From an uncultured Flavobacteriaceae bacterium (GTDB taxonomy: Bacteria; Bacteroidota; Bacteroidia; Flavobacteriales; Flavobacteriaceae), in NCBI GenBank assembly GCA_905182575.1, contig CAJJCA010000017.1, positions 1 through 64,000 on the forward strand: a stretch of 64,000 nucleotides of DNA, read 5' to 3'. The first letter of the stretch is position 1. Each line of letters begins with the position of its first letter. This document shows positions 30,970-41,680 of this stretch, piece by piece. Both the position numbers and the translations under genes were made by a program. The notes under the pieces were generated by a model. It did not search any database and was not told where the DNA came from. It was given only the letters and a program-made list of their open reading frames with translations.

Positions 30970-32117
30970 CTTGTTGTTATTCTTTCGATTGCTTTGCGAA
31001 TTTGTGATTCCTCAACACAAAGTGAAAACCTAATGTATCCCTCCCCTTGACTTCCAAAAATAGTACCTGGAGTGATGAACAATTCATATTCATATAATAT
31101 TTTATCAATAAACGCTTCTGCGTCTAGTGTGGAGTCCTTCAGTTTTGCCCAAACAAACAAACCACTGCTGTTGGTGTCAAACTCCGATCCTAACAATGTG
31201 GCCAATTCATAAATCAATTGACGCCTTTTTTCATAGACTTTATTCAGTTCTTCAAACCAAGAATCTGGTGCTTGAAGAGCTGCAATTGCTCCCTGTTGAA
31301 TGCCGTAAAACATCCCAGAATCCATATTGCTTTTAACTTTAAGAACCGACTTTGATATTTGCTTCATTCCCCAAAAGCATTCCTACCCGCCAGCCTGCCA
31401 TATTGAAAGATTTGCTTAGGGAATTGAGTTCCATTGCGATATCCATCGCACCCGGAATGGTTAAAATACTCTGTGGTTTATCGGTCAAAACAAAACTGTA
31501 GGGATTGTCATTAACCAATAAAATATTATTTTTTCTCGCTTTAATTGATTAACTTTTCAAAAACCGCTTGCTTGGCATTTGCACCCGTCGGCATGTGGGG
31601 ATAATTGACCCACAACAACTTAACGCCTTCCAAGTCCATTTTGTCAAGTTCCGCCAAGTCGGGTTCCCAGTTGTTTTCAGGTTTTAAATCATAAAAGACC
31701 GGAACTGCCTCCACCAGTCGGGTGACCGACTCGTAGGTGGGATATCCAGGATTGGGAATAAGCACCTTGTCTCCCGGATTGAGAAATGCCATGGACAGGT
31801 GAAGAATTCCTTCTTTTGAACCCATCAGCGGCAATATTTCATTGTCTGGAATCAACCGCAACTTGATAATGCCTTTGGTAAAAGTCGGCAATTCCTTTTC
31901 TAAGTTCTGGAAGCCCCTGATAACCTTGGTATTGATGCGCTTTGGGATGAGTCAAACTGTCTGTTAGCGCTTTGATCACAGAAGGTAATGGCGCTAAATC
32001 TGGACTGCCAATTCCCATGTTGATGATGTTTTTTCCATCACGAACAAGACCCGCCACTTCTCTCAATTTTTTTGAGAAATAGTATTCCTGAACACTTTCT
32101 AGCCGTCTCGCTGTCAT
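30966..32117 (-). CDS. Aminotransferase of the Phe/Tyr operon (frameshifted)
   Basis: A class I PLP aminotransferase, expected to transaminate phenylpyruvate/hydroxyphenylpyruvate or prephenate. The ATG (32117-32115) overlaps the pheA TGA. N terminus: INMGIGSPDLAPLPSVIKAL. After a frameshift near 31880 come ILPLMGSKEGILHLSMAFLN and NPGYPTYESVTRL. After another near 31550 comes LLVNDNPYSFVL, and ELNSLSKSFNMAGWRVGMLL with the PLP lysine. A third shift near 31370 leads to the end EGYIRFSLCVEESQIRKAIE. The repaired length of 384 codons is normal. Confidence 0.9.
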
Positions 32118-32934
32118 GACTTACCATTTTTATACTCCCCCAAAACCTTGAATGAGGTTGCCATTATTTCTAAAAGGGATTTTGCTTTTAAATAGTTTTC
32201 TACTTCGTCGAAAGTGACGTCCACAAAAAAAGCATATTTCCCGGGAGTTTCGATAACGGGTAAAGATTGAATTTTTGTAAGATTTAGGCTACAATCACTC
32301 ACAACATTTAGTGCGGTTGCCAAACTTCCGCGCTTGTGGTCCAAAATAAATTTCCAAGCCGCTTTTGAAATGGCTTCGGATGTTTTTGGATCTGATTTTT
32401 CGACGATCACAAAACGTGTGACGTTGTTTTTTATCGTTTGAATGGAAGCATTCAGAATTGTAAGTCCATAAATCTCTGAAGCACTTTTACTTGCTATTGC
32501 TCCAATGCCATGTGTATTGTTTTTTTGAATCTCCATCGCTACCTCAGCAGTATCATTGCTTTCAACCAACTTGATGTGAGGGAAAGCCTCAAAAAACAAC
32601 TTGCATTGTAGCAATGCCATCGGATGAGAATGTACTTCATTAATGTCTTCAATCTTTTGTCCGGGCAAAGCCATGAGGTTGTGCTCAATGCTTAAATAAT
32701 GCTCTCCCACGATGAATAGCCCGTATTGATCCATCAAAGCATAATTAGGAATGATTGAGCCTGCAATAGAATTCTCTATTGCCATCACCGCTTGATCACA
32801 AACCCCCTGAGCCAGGGCTTTAGCCAATCCGATAAAAATTAGGTCAATTCAGGAGCAGCAGTATAGTACTCCTGTGTCACCTGATCGTGAAAGGATCCTT
32901 TTATTCCCTGTATTGCTACTTTTGTTCTCTTCAT
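32114..32934 (-). CDS. pheA: Prephenate dehydratase with ACT domain (frameshifted)
   Basis: A monofunctional prephenate dehydratase for phenylalanine. The first 30 residues (MKRTKVAIQGIKGSFHDQVT) are in one frame, and near 32850 it shifts to DLIFIGLAKALAQG. Catalytic segments: VMAIENSIAGSI, EVHSHPMALLQCKLFFE, SNDTAEVA and NNVTRFVIVEK (the Thr of the 'TRF' motif). From about residue 190 an ACT regulatory domain follows (KRGSLATALNVVSDCSLNLTKIQ split as GSLATALNVV, LNLTKIQSLP), so phenylalanine feedback is likely. It is the first gene after the attenuator. Its ATG is 4 bases after the terminator T-run. Confidence 0.92.
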
Positions 32935-32937
32935 TTC

Positions 32938-32966
32938 AAAAAAAAAGTCCCGATTAAATCAGGACT
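32938..32966 (-). terminator. Intrinsic terminator (attenuator) before pheA
   Basis: On the minus-strand transcript the arms AGTCCTGAT and ATCGGGACT form a 9-bp stem (one G-U pair) with a 3-base loop, followed directly by nine Ts. The T-run ends just before the pheA start codon. It lies between the aromatic leader peptide and pheA. Confidence 0.85.
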
Positions 32967-32993
32967 CTTTGTTTTATCTATTTATTTCAAATA

Positions 32994-33062
32994 CTACAAA
33001 GTTCTTCCTGCTTCTGAATAGAAGTAATAAAAGTTGTTATAGTGAAAGAAATTTTTTTTCAT
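32994..33062 (-). CDS. Phe/Tyr-rich leader peptide, 22 aa
   Basis: A 22-codon ORF (ATG at 33062-33060, TAG at 32996-32994) between an exact-consensus promoter and the terminator. Residues 5-15 read FFHYNNFYYFY: four Phe and four Tyr codons, the end products of the operon downstream. The last codons (ACT TTG) and the stop overlap a CTTTG that can pair with CAAAG just before the terminator stem, giving a possible antiterminator. This is the standard logic of ribosome-mediated attenuation: stalling at Phe/Tyr codons leaves the pairing free, and finishing translation masks it. Not experimentally shown here. Confidence 0.82.
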   Translation of the reverse strand: MKKNFFHYNNFYYFYSEAGRTL

Positions 33063-33078
33063 TATTTATTTTCTGACA

Positions 33079-33109
33079 CAAAAGTAACACAGCTTTTCGC
33101 AAAAACAAA
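33079..33109 (-). promoter_or_regulatory. Bacteroidota promoter of the Phe/Tyr operon
   Basis: On the minus strand TTTG (33109-33106), exactly 19 bases, then TACTTTTG (33086-33079): a perfect match to TTTG-N19-TAnnTTTG. Transcription should start a few bases downstream, about 10 bases before the leader-peptide ATG. Confidence 0.8.
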
Positions 33110-33351
33110 TTTTTAAGCAAAATTTTTATCATTAGAGATACAGAACCTTAAAACAATACTGTAGACTTGTAAATTCATTTAAAACTATTAAAAATCTTAA
33201 AGTTTCTTTTTTAATAATTGTAAATAGATAGCTACCTATTTCGCTCGGAAATGGAAAAGGTTTTAGCATCTAAAAATTAGGAAATGACATTAGAGGAATT
33301 ATATGTTAAAACCGGAATTACTGAAAATTGAGAGGTTGGCAAAAGCTCTAT

Positions 33352-33823
33352 TTAAATTAACGTATTGGGGATTAAACTAAAATTAGTGGTGTCCTTTTCT
33401 ATAGTCGAATCTTCTGTTTTCTTAGAAATATAATAATTAGCATTGCCCGATTCATCTGAGGTAATATTAATCAGCGCTCCGTCAATCGCAATGGAACTAT
33501 CAACAATTGGTTCTTCCTTAGTTGGTTTAAAAAATTCCTTGATAGACATATCAAATGAAATCAATTTAATCATCGCCAAAGTATCCCCTTCAAAATGTTT
33601 ATGACTGATGATTTTTAAATTATAAACAGACACATTCGCATGCAGAGAATTGCTTAAAAGACTTAAGCTGACCTCCTCAAAAATCAAACTGTGCATCCAC
33701 CTCATCATTTATAAATGTTTTAACGGTTTCTTTAATCTTATTTTGAAATAGAAAGGGGATTGAAATCAAAAGTAAAAGAATGACCAACAACGAAATACCA
33801 AATATTTTAATTAGCTTTTTCAA
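33352..33823 (-). pseudogene. AsmA-family protein, truncated N-terminal part
   Basis: A TTG start at 33823 gives a membrane anchor (IFGISLLVILLLLISIPFLF) and then FQNKIKETVKTFINDEVDAQ. A frameshift near 33690 leads to FEEVSLSLLSNSLHANVSVYNLKI. This is the typical entry of AsmA-like envelope lipid-transport proteins in this phylum, which normally run to 800 or more residues. Here the frame ends after about 157 codons (SLIPNTLI). No AsmA-like continuation is visible in the 250 bases downstream. A large deletion or an assembly break is likely. Confidence 0.6.
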
Positions 33824-33964
33824 TTGAATGTGATTTGGGCGTTTATTATACTCCTACAAAAATGGTGCTAAAAGAGATGAAGAATCGATTCTTTCTTAAT
33901 AGATTTAGGGATTTTGGGTTTAAATTTGCTGAAAAACCTAAGGGAAATAGTAACCTGTTTAGGC

Positions 33965-34547
33965 CTAGACGAATACTTTAAAAATAACCAAAGCATAAAT
34001 TACAAAACGAGCATATCGGAAAAGCGACCATATCAAATAATATTTAAAATTGTATTTTATCAAGCCCGAAGCGAGGCTTACGATTGAGTGAGGAATGGGA
34101 CTGATTGCACCCAACAACACGAAAAAGCCTCCCCATTTTCGTAAATTCACAATGTGCTTTTCTATTTTATTTTCAATATGATTTTTTATGTTGGGGATTA
34201 AAAACAACCGATTGCCAATAAAGTAAGAAATGATTCCGCCAGCGTAGGAAATCGTTGCCAATATGAACAAAAACAACCAAGGATTAGCTGATTTTGAGGC
34301 CCATGCAATAAAAACTTCTGGTGGAATTATGCCTAAAATAGTTTCTGAAGCTAAAAAAAAAGAAAAAATAAATCTGATGAATAAGTGGCTACCAGATGAT
34401 TAAGCAGGGAATTAAAATCCAAAACAAAAAGCTCCAATCCTACTAACAATAAAACAAAAACAATTATTGCGCACCGCCTTTAAAAGCAGTATTCTTTAAA
34501 AATGAATAAAATTTTGTTATTTGATAATAACGATTGAGTAAAACCAT
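33965..34547 (-). CDS. DedA / SNARE-associated (VTT domain) membrane protein (frameshifted)
   Basis: A DedA-family integral membrane protein, in other bacteria linked to lipid-carrier recycling. The start at 34547 reads MVLLNRYYQITKFYSFLKNT. Frameshifts occur near 34470 and in a run of nine Ts near 34355. Between them is VLLLVGLELFVLDFNSLL, then SETILGIIPPEVFIAWA (the conserved 'E...G..PSE' segment), SYAGGIISYFIGNRLF, and WGGFFVLLGAISPIPHSIVSLASG, the second conserved re-entrant region. Length after repair is about 194 residues. Confidence 0.78.
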
Positions 34548-34959
34548 ATTGTTTGATTAAACTAAATTTAGGTTCCTTTAAAATTCGCTTAAAATCTTCT
34601 TAGTTAAGGTTACTTCAATTAACCTAGGCACTTAGTTATTAGTGATGTAAATGATAATTATTGCAATTTTTAAAAATTAAAAAATGGTGAAAGTATAATT
34701 GCTTGTACTATTACACTCGGTTTTTCATGATTATAAATCAATGTCAAAGGTAATGAATTTTACATTTTAATTTTATAAAAAAGTTAATTTAAAACATGTT
34801 TTTCAGGTAAATAAAATAAAATCTTAAGTGTATTTTTTTAATTCTAAACGTTTCATTTTAAATAAAAAACAAGCTCTATTTAACAAATTCTACCGATTGA
34901 AAGAGAATTTATAAGATTAAACCAAGAGTGTTAATAAATATTAAATCGAATTCTCTAAA
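34548..34959. other. Intergenic AT-rich stretch
   Basis: About 410 very AT-rich bases between the divergent DedA-like gene and gldA. No gene, RNA or strong terminator is apparent, and no clear TAnnTTTG element points at gldA. Confidence 0.45.
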
Positions 34960-34986
34960 TTGAACCTTCAAAGAAACAAGAAAAAA

Positions 34987-35881
34987 GTGGGAATCGTCAT
35001 TGACAACTTAACAAAAAACTATGCTGCTGCTAAAGCGTTAAAAAGATATTAATTTTAGTATTAATTCTGCAGAAATAGTTGGTCTGCTTGGTCCTAATGG
35101 AGCCGGAAAAACTTCGTTGATGAAGATACTAACGGGCTATCTTAGTCAATGGAAAGGGACCATATCTTTTGACGGCATGGACATTCGCACCAATACCAAG
35201 AAAATTCAACAGATAATCGGCTACCTTCCTGAGAATAATCCGTTGTATTTGGAAATGTATGTCAAGGAATACCTCAGTTTTGTGGGTACGCTCTATCAAC
35301 TAAAGATCCCACCTGTTGAAGCGGTTATAGAAAAAACAGGTCTGCAAGAGCATGCACATAAAAAAATTGGGGACTTGTCTAAAGGCTACAAACAAAGGGT
35401 AGGTATCGCAGCTGCGTTGCTTCATGATCCTGCCTATCTGATTCTCGATGAACCCACAACAGGTCTGGACCCCAATCAGGTGATTGAAATTAGAAATTTG
35501 ATCAAAAATCTGGGGAAGGAAAAAACTGTGTTTCTCTCCACGCATATCCTTCAAGAAGTGGATGCCATGTGTGATCGGGTGATTATTATCAACAAAGGGA
35601 AAATCGTTTTGGATCAACCCCTAGACCAATTGAGAAATAAACAAGACCAAATTATTGAAGTGAGTTTTGATTATCGGATTGAAGTGGTCGCTTTAGAGAA
35701 AATTCCCAATGTTCAAAAAGTTACTAATACCTATGATTTTAATTACGAATTACAAATTAAAGGAGCTCAAGACATGCGCCCTGCCGTCTTCGATTTTGCC
35801 CAGGACAATGGTTTGAAAATCTTAAATCTTCAATTAAAAAACGAAAGTCTGGAGCAATTATTTAAGAAACTGACGGTTTAG
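34987..35881 (+). CDS. gldA: Gliding-motility ABC transporter ATPase GldA (frameshifted)
   Basis: An ATP-binding subunit of the GldA/GldF/GldG transporter needed for gliding in flavobacteria. The GTG at 34987 gives GIVIDNLTKNYAAAKALK. An in-frame TTG at 34960 is the alternative. An A-run near 35040 shifts the frame, then INFSINSAEIVGLLGPNGAGKTS with Walker A follows. Next come the signature LSKGYKQRVGIAAALLHDP, Walker B YLILDEPTTGLDPNQ and the switch His in STHILQEVD. The C-terminal part (about residues 220-297) is the usual GldA tail. gldF/gldG are not adjacent here. Its stop overlaps the metF stop by four bases (convergent). Confidence 0.88.
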
Positions 35882-36835
35882 AAAACCGCCTCTGCAATTT
35901 GCTTAATATTATCCGATTTTCCCATGGAGTAATAATGTAAAAAAGGAACCTCAGTCGCTATCAATTCTTTACTCTGTTGGATACACCATTCCACCCCTAC
36001 TTGACGAACTGCATTATTATCCTTACACTTAATTACTTCTTTGATCAAAGCTTCAGGTAAGTCTACATGAAAACGATGGGGAATCATATTGAGTTGTTTG
36101 AGAGTCGAAAGGGGTTTTAATCCTGGGATAATCGGAGCCGTAATGCCTTCTTCTCGTGCCTTTGCCACGAACTCAAAAAACTTTTGATTGTCAAAAAACA
36201 TTTGAGTTACAATATAATTTATTTCAGCTTTTATTTTTTTCTTTAAAAAATGAATATCACTTTCAAGGCTGGGAGCTTCCATGTGTTTTTCAGGGTAGCC
36301 AGAAACGCCAATACAAAAATCGGTTTTGTGCGAGTTAAGCAACTCCTCATCCAAGTAGGTTCCTTGATTCAAATCAGAAATCTGCTGAACCAATTCGTTC
36401 GCATAGGAATGTCCTTCGGAATCGGGAGTGAAATAATTTTCAGTTTTTATGGCATCGCCCCGCAAAGCTACCACATTATCAATTTCTAAAAAATCCAAAT
36501 CAATTAAAAAATTCTCAGTATCCTCTTTAGAAAAACCACCACACAAAATATGAGGCACCGCATCAACATTATACTTCCCCTGAATTGCTGCACAAATACC
36601 CACCGTTCCAGGACGTTTTCGAATCACTTTTAATTCAAGTAATCCATTTCCCCTGTCCTTATAAACATGTTCTTCTCGATGATAGGTCACGTCAATAAAA
36701 GGAGGGTTAAACTCCATTAATGAATCTATTGAACTAAATAAGGCATTAATATTTTGTCCTTTCAAAGGTGGTAAAATCTCAAAAGTGAATTGCGTTTTGC
36801 CTTTGGCTTTTGGTGATGTGTTCAGTTACTTTCAT
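35878..36835 (-). CDS. metF: Methylenetetrahydrofolate reductase (frameshifted)
   Basis: An FAD enzyme making 5-methyl-THF, the methyl donor for MetH. The start at 36835 is MKVTEHITKSQRQ. A frameshift near 36790-36800 restores FTFEILPPLKGQN, with the conserved catalytic Glu. Then FIDVTYHREEHVYKDRGNG, VVALRGDAIK, CIGVSGYPEKH (usually 'vAgyPE.H') and YIVTQMFFDNQKF follow. It is the last gene of the methionine operon, 4 bases after metH2. About 319 codons after repair. Confidence 0.93.
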
Positions 36836-36839
36836 AATT

Positions 36840-39513
36840 CTATTGTAAGTTAGGGTTGAGCCACTTACGTGCTTGTTCTAAAGGAATATTTCTTCGTTTG
36901 CTATAATCTAATAACTGGTCTTCTTTGATTTTTCCGAGACCAAAATATTTTGCTTCAGGATGTGCAAAATAATATCCAGAAACGGATGCTGCTGGCCACA
37001 TGGCATAACTCTCCGTAAGCTCCACACCAATGCTTTCTTTTACTTGCATCAAATCCCAAAGGGTTTGTTTCTCCAAATGATCAGGACAGGCGGGATAACC
37101 CGGAGCCGGACGAATCCCTTTGTAGGTTTCCTTTATCAACTGTTCGTTGGATAAAGACTCATCGGATGCGTATCCCCAAAAATCTGTTCTTATTTTAAAG
37201 TGTAAATATTCAGCAAATGCTTCCGCCAAGACGGTCTGCCAAAGCCTTAATCATGATTGAATTATAATCATCATTTTCTTTTTCAAATTTTTCCGCTCTT
37301 TCTTTAGTTCCAAAACCAGTTGAAACACAGAAGGACCCCATATAATCTTTTATATTAGATCCTACAGGAGCAATAAAATCAGATAAAGCAAAGCTCGGTT
37401 GCCCTTGTCTTTTTTTCAATTGTTGCCTAAGGGTTAAGAACCTAAAGGTTTCTTTAGAAGGATTTTTGTGATCATAAATTGCAATATCATCACCGACGCT
37501 ATTGGCTGGAAAAAGTCCAAACCTTGCTTTGGAAATCAGCCATTTTTCATTGACAATTTGTTCCAACATTTCTTGGGCATCAGCAAACAATTCTATTGCT
37601 TGTTTTCCCACCACGTTATCCGAGAGTATGTCTGGATATTTACCATGCAAATCCCATGATCTGAAAAACGGACTCCAATCGATATAGGGAACCAGTTCCC
37701 TTAAATCAATTCCTTCAAGTGTTTTAAAACCAATTTCTTTAGGTTTCACAGGTTGGTAATTACTCCAATCAATTTTGTACTTTTTATTACGCGCTGTTGC
37801 AATATCAATATATTCTTTGGAGGAAGTTCGTTGAAGAAATTTTTCCCTAAACAAATCATAATCTTTCGCGATCTCATTTGTATAATCAAGACTTTTCTCT
37901 TTACTCAATAGTTTGCTAACGACTCCTACAGCTCTTGAAGCATCATTCACGTGAATGGTAGGAGTTGGCGTCATGGGTGCGATTTTCACAGCCGTATGCG
38001 CTTTTGAGGTAGTTGCTCCACCAATCAATAGTGGGATTTTGAGTTCTACCCGATTCATTTCCTTGGCCATGATAAACCATTTCATCCAGCGAAGGGGTTA
38101 TCAAGCCTGAAAGACCAATAACATCTACATTTTCTTCAATGCGCTTTTTCAATGATTTTTTCTGGAGGAACCATTACACCTAAATCTATAATTTCGTAAT
38201 TATTGCAAGCCAAGACGACACTGACAATGTTTTTACCAATATCATGGACATCGCCTTTAACGGTTGCCATTAAAACTTTTCCTGCAAATTCTTTGTTTCC
38301 CGATTTTTCGGCTTCTATAAAAGGCTGTAAATAAGCTACAGCTTTTTTCATTACCCTTGCTGACTTTTCACTACTTGAGGTAAAAACATTTTCCCAGAAC
38401 CAAATAAATCTCCTACACATTCATTCCAATCATCAAGATTGATTCTTCAATCTACTTCGAAGAGACGGCTAGCACTTCCTCTTCAAGTCTGTTACAATAA
38501 ATTCGTCAATTCCTTTCACAAGAGAGTGGGTAATCTCTTGTAATTCTTCTTTTCGCCATGCATCATCTGGCTTACTTTCGCTCTTCCTTTTTGAGTCTTT
38601 AAACCTCTTCAATAGCAGCATTCCGTAGCATCGTCATCTTCGATTTAATAGTACATCTTCACACTATGATCTAAGAAGCTCTTTAGATATCGTCATAAAC
38701 TTCTAAGCATCGTAGGATTTACAATACCCATATCCATTCCATGCTGTATTGCATGGTATAAGAAAAGCTGAATGCATTGCTCTCGCACTAGCATTATTCC
38801 CCTAAATGGAAAACAAACGATTAGTCACCCTCCACTAACACTGGCATAGGGCAGGTTTTCTCTTATCCATTGCGTCGCTCGAAAGAAATCCAAAGCATTG
38901 TTCTTATGCTCCTCCATTCCCGTGGCTACTGGAAAAATATTGGGATCAAAAATGATGTCCTCAGGTGGGAAAACACGTCTACTTCAATACCCGATAAGAT
39001 CGTTCGCAAATTCTGAATTCTTCTTTTCAAATTATCCGCTTGACCGTCTTCATCAAAAGCCATGACACTCACTGCAGCTCCATAGCTTCTTATGGTATTC
39101 GCTTGAGTGATAAAATTATCTTCTCCTTCTTTTAAACTTATAGAATTAACAACACTTTTTCCTTGAACGACCTTTAGTCCGGCTTCAATAATTTCCCATT
39201 TAGAGCTGTCTATCATCACAGGGATTCTTGCAATATCTGGTTCCGCTGCAATTAAATTCAGAAATTTAGTCATTGCCTTCGCTCCGTCAATCATTCCCTC
39301 ATCCACGTTTACATCGAGGATTTGAGCACCCCCAAGTACTTGGTCTAAGGCAACCTCTACTGCCTTTTCGTAATCATTTGCTTCGATTAATTTTAAAAAC
39401 TTTCGAGACCCAGTCACATTGGTTCGTTCGCCAATATTGATGAAATTACTCTCGGGAGTAATCACCAATGGCTCTTGACCAGAGAGTTTTAAAAATCTGT
39501 TAGGTTTAAGCAT
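36840..39513 (-). CDS. metH: Methionine synthase, pterin/cobalamin/activation part (heavily frameshifted)
   Basis: The second piece of a split cobalamin-dependent methionine synthase. In order: pterin-binding domain ([37 protein letters not shown]), a badly damaged stretch at about 38420-38950, the cobalamin cap and binding domain ([18 protein letters not shown] with the DxHxxG cobalt-ligand motif, [13 protein letters not shown]), and the reactivation domain ([35 protein letters not shown]). The ATG at 39513 ([12 protein letters not shown]) overlaps the metH1 end by 8 bases. Many indels break it, and the region 38420-38950 is far worse than elsewhere. About 890 codons is the expected size. 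Confidence 0.9.
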
Positions 39514-40507
39514 TTTGATTTTCGCATGTGATTCTCGGGCTAAATTTTTCAGCTTCTTCTGCAATCAAGCGAATGTGATCAGGCGTTGTTCCACAACAAC
39601 CTCCAACAATATTCACTAGGTTTTGTTCTAAATAATCACGGATTAACAAAGCCATTTCTTCTGGCGTTTCTTCATATTCACCAAAAGCATTCGGCAAACC
39701 TGCATTGGGATGCGCTGAAGTTAAAAATGGTGTAATCCCAGACAATGTTTTCATGTGGGGTAGCAATTGATCTGCTCCCAAAGCACAGTTAAAACCAATG
39801 CTTAACAAAGGAAGGTGAGAAACTGAAACTGAAAACGCCTCGACGGTTTGCCCGGAAAGGGTTCGACCGCTATTGTCCGTAATAGTTCCACTCACCATGA
39901 TGGGAAGCTTGATTTTGTTTGTTTCAAAAAAATGATTGATGGCAAACAAAGCTGCTTTTGCATTTAGGGTGTCAAAAATAGTTTCTACCAAAAGTAGATC
40001 AGCACCTCCTTCAACCAATCCTTTTATTTGTTCGGTATAAGCCTCAAATAAGTCGTCAAAAGTTACGGCGCGATATCCAGGATCATTTACGTCAGGAGAC
40101 ATACTAGCAGTCCTGTTGGTCGGTCCAATTGAACCTGCAACAAATCTTGGTTTATGAGGATTTAAAGTTGTGAATTTGTCAGCTGCTTCTTTTGCGATTT
40201 TAGCTGATTGATAATTGAGCTCATAGGCCAGATGTTCCAATTGGTAATCGGCCATAGCTATTGAAGTTGAAGAAAAAGTATTGGTTTCCACAATATCCGC
40301 ACCTGCTGTGAAATAAGCTTCATGGATCTTTTTTATTGCGTCAGCTTGTGTTATCGAAAGTAAATCATTATTGCCCCCCAAGGGACAGGGATGATCCTTA
40401 AACTGATCGCCTCTATAATCGGACTCCGTAAACTTTAACTGCTGTATCATAGTTCCCATTGCACCGTCCAAAACAAGTATTCGTTCTTTTAAAATATCTT
40501 CAATCAT
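39506..40507 (-). CDS. metH: Methionine synthase, homocysteine-binding part (MetH1)
   Basis: An intact 333-residue homocysteine S-methyltransferase domain, the N-terminal third of MetH as a separate gene. Motifs: [43 protein letters not shown], the zinc Cys in [10 protein letters not shown] and the Cys pair in [12 protein letters not shown]. Splitting MetH at this point is common in flavobacteria. Its stop overlaps the start of the second part, so the two polypeptides are probably made in equal amounts. Confidence 0.93.
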   Translation of the reverse strand: MIEDILKERILVLDGAMGTMIQQLKFTESDYRGDQFKDHPCPLGGNNDLLSITQADAIKKIHEAYFTAGADIVETNTFSSTSIAMADYQLEHLAYELNYQSAKIAKEAADKFTTLNPHKPRFVAGSIGPTNRTASMSPDVNDPGYRAVTFDDLFEAYTEQIKGLVEGGADLLLVETIFDTLNAKAALFAINHFFETNKIKLPIMVSGTITDNSGRTLSGQTVEAFSVSVSHLPLLSIGFNCALGADQLLPHMKTLSGITPFLTSAHPNAGLPNAFGEYEETPEEMALLIRDYLEQNLVNIVGGCCGTTPDHIRLIAEEAEKFSPRITCENQNA

Positions 40508-40510
40508 TGC

Positions 40511-41680
40511 TTATATTTTATCTAGGGCTTGATCAATGTCTGCTATAATGTCTTTAATATTTTCCAAACCAATTGAAAGTCGAACTAATCCATCGGTGAT
40601 TCCAACCTCCAAACGATCTTCAGGCGAAAGTTTACTGTGGGTGGTCGTAGCAGGATGAGAAACAATGGTTCTCGAATCACCAAGATTGGCCGTAAGGGAA
40701 CACATTTCTATTTTATTTAAAAAAGCCTGACCTGCTTCTAGTCCTCCATCGAGTTGAAAAATAACAATATTACCACCGTGGCGCATTTGTTTTTTAGCAA
40801 TCACATACTGTGGATGCGAAGTTAAAAATGGATACTTTACAGCATTAATTTTAGGGTGTTTTTCAAGGTGTAATGCCAATGTAAGAGCATTTTCACAGTG
40901 ACGATCTACACGAACTGCAAGGGTTTCAAGACTTTTGGAAAGTATCCATGCATTAAAAGGAGACAATGCAGAACCCGTGTTTTTATAAAAGGCATGAATG
41001 TCGGTGATCAAATCTTCCTTTCCAACAATTAATCCTCCGAGGACTCGTCCTTGACCATCAATCAGCTTTGTAGCAGAATGAATGACCAAATCTGCTCCAT
41101 ATTTTATGGGCTGTTGTAAATAAGGCGTTGCAAAACAATTATCAATGATTAAAATCAAATTATGCTTCTTCGCCACTGCACCCAAAAAAGCGAGGTCTAA
41201 AATATCAACTCCAGGATTGGTTGGCGTTTCGGCATATATTAATTTGGTATTCGACTGAATTATATCTTCAATTCCCTCAGGCTTATCAACACTAAAATAA
41301 GAAGTTTCTATGTTCCATTTTGGAAAGACATTTATAAACAAACTGTGTGTAGATCCAAAAATAGACCTTGCAGAAACAATGTGATCACCGCTTTTAAGCA
41401 GTGCAGCAAAACTAGTGTATACAGCGGCCATTCCTGATGCAAATGCAACACCTGCCTCGGCTTCTTCCATGACGCAAATTTTATCGACCAACTCCTGATT
41501 ATTGGGGTTGCTAAATCGACTGTATATGTTTTTGTCGTTTTCCCCTGCAAAAGAGGCTTGCATTTGTTCTGCATCGTCAAAAACAAAACTTGACGTCAAA
41601 AACAACGGGCTGGAATGCTCGTTATATTGTGTGCGTTCTATCTGTGTTCGAATCGCTTCTGTCTCAAAGTGCTTTTTCAT
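40511..41680 (-). CDS. metZ: O-succinylhomoserine sulfhydrylase-type Cys/Met PLP enzyme
   Basis: An intact 389-residue member of the Cys/Met metabolism PLP family, closest in feel to MetZ. Motifs: YSRFSNPNNQELVDKIC (substrate/phosphate contacts), EEAEAGVAFASGMAAVY, YAETPTNPGVDILDLAF, and the PLP-lysine motif VIHSATKLIDGQGRVLGG. The end has VRLSIGLENIKDIIADI. It sits 3 bases before metH1, and its ATG overlaps the OsmC-like gene stop (ATGA). Both this and MetY are present, so they may differ in acyl-homoserine or sulfur donor. Confidence 0.88.
   Translation of the reverse strand: MKKHFETEAIRTQIERTQYNEHSSPLFLTSSFVFDDAEQMQASFAGENDKNIYSRFSNPNNQELVDKICVMEEAEAGVAFASGMAAVYTSFAALLKSGDHIVSARSIFGSTHSLFINVFPKWNIETSYFSVDKPEGIEDIIQSNTKLIYAETPTNPGVDILDLAFLGAVAKKHNLILIIDNCFATPYLQQPIKYGADLVIHSATKLIDGQGRVLGGLIVGKEDLITDIHAFYKNTGSALSPFNAWILSKSLETLAVRVDRHCENALTLALHLEKHPKINAVKYPFLTSHPQYVIAKKQMRHGGNIVIFQLDGGLEAGQAFLNKIEMCSLTANLGDSRTIVSHPATTTHSKLSPEDRLEVGITDGLVRLSIGLENIKDIIADIDQALDKI

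Noticed and set aside
33290-33351. Possible short plus-strand gene (MTLEELYVKTGITEN)
   Set aside because: Fifteen codons before a stop, no promoter or conserved feature; too little to support.
34650-34690. Fur-box-like ATAATTAT inverted sequence upstream of gldA
   Set aside because: Short AT-only palindromes are expected by chance in this AT-rich gap.
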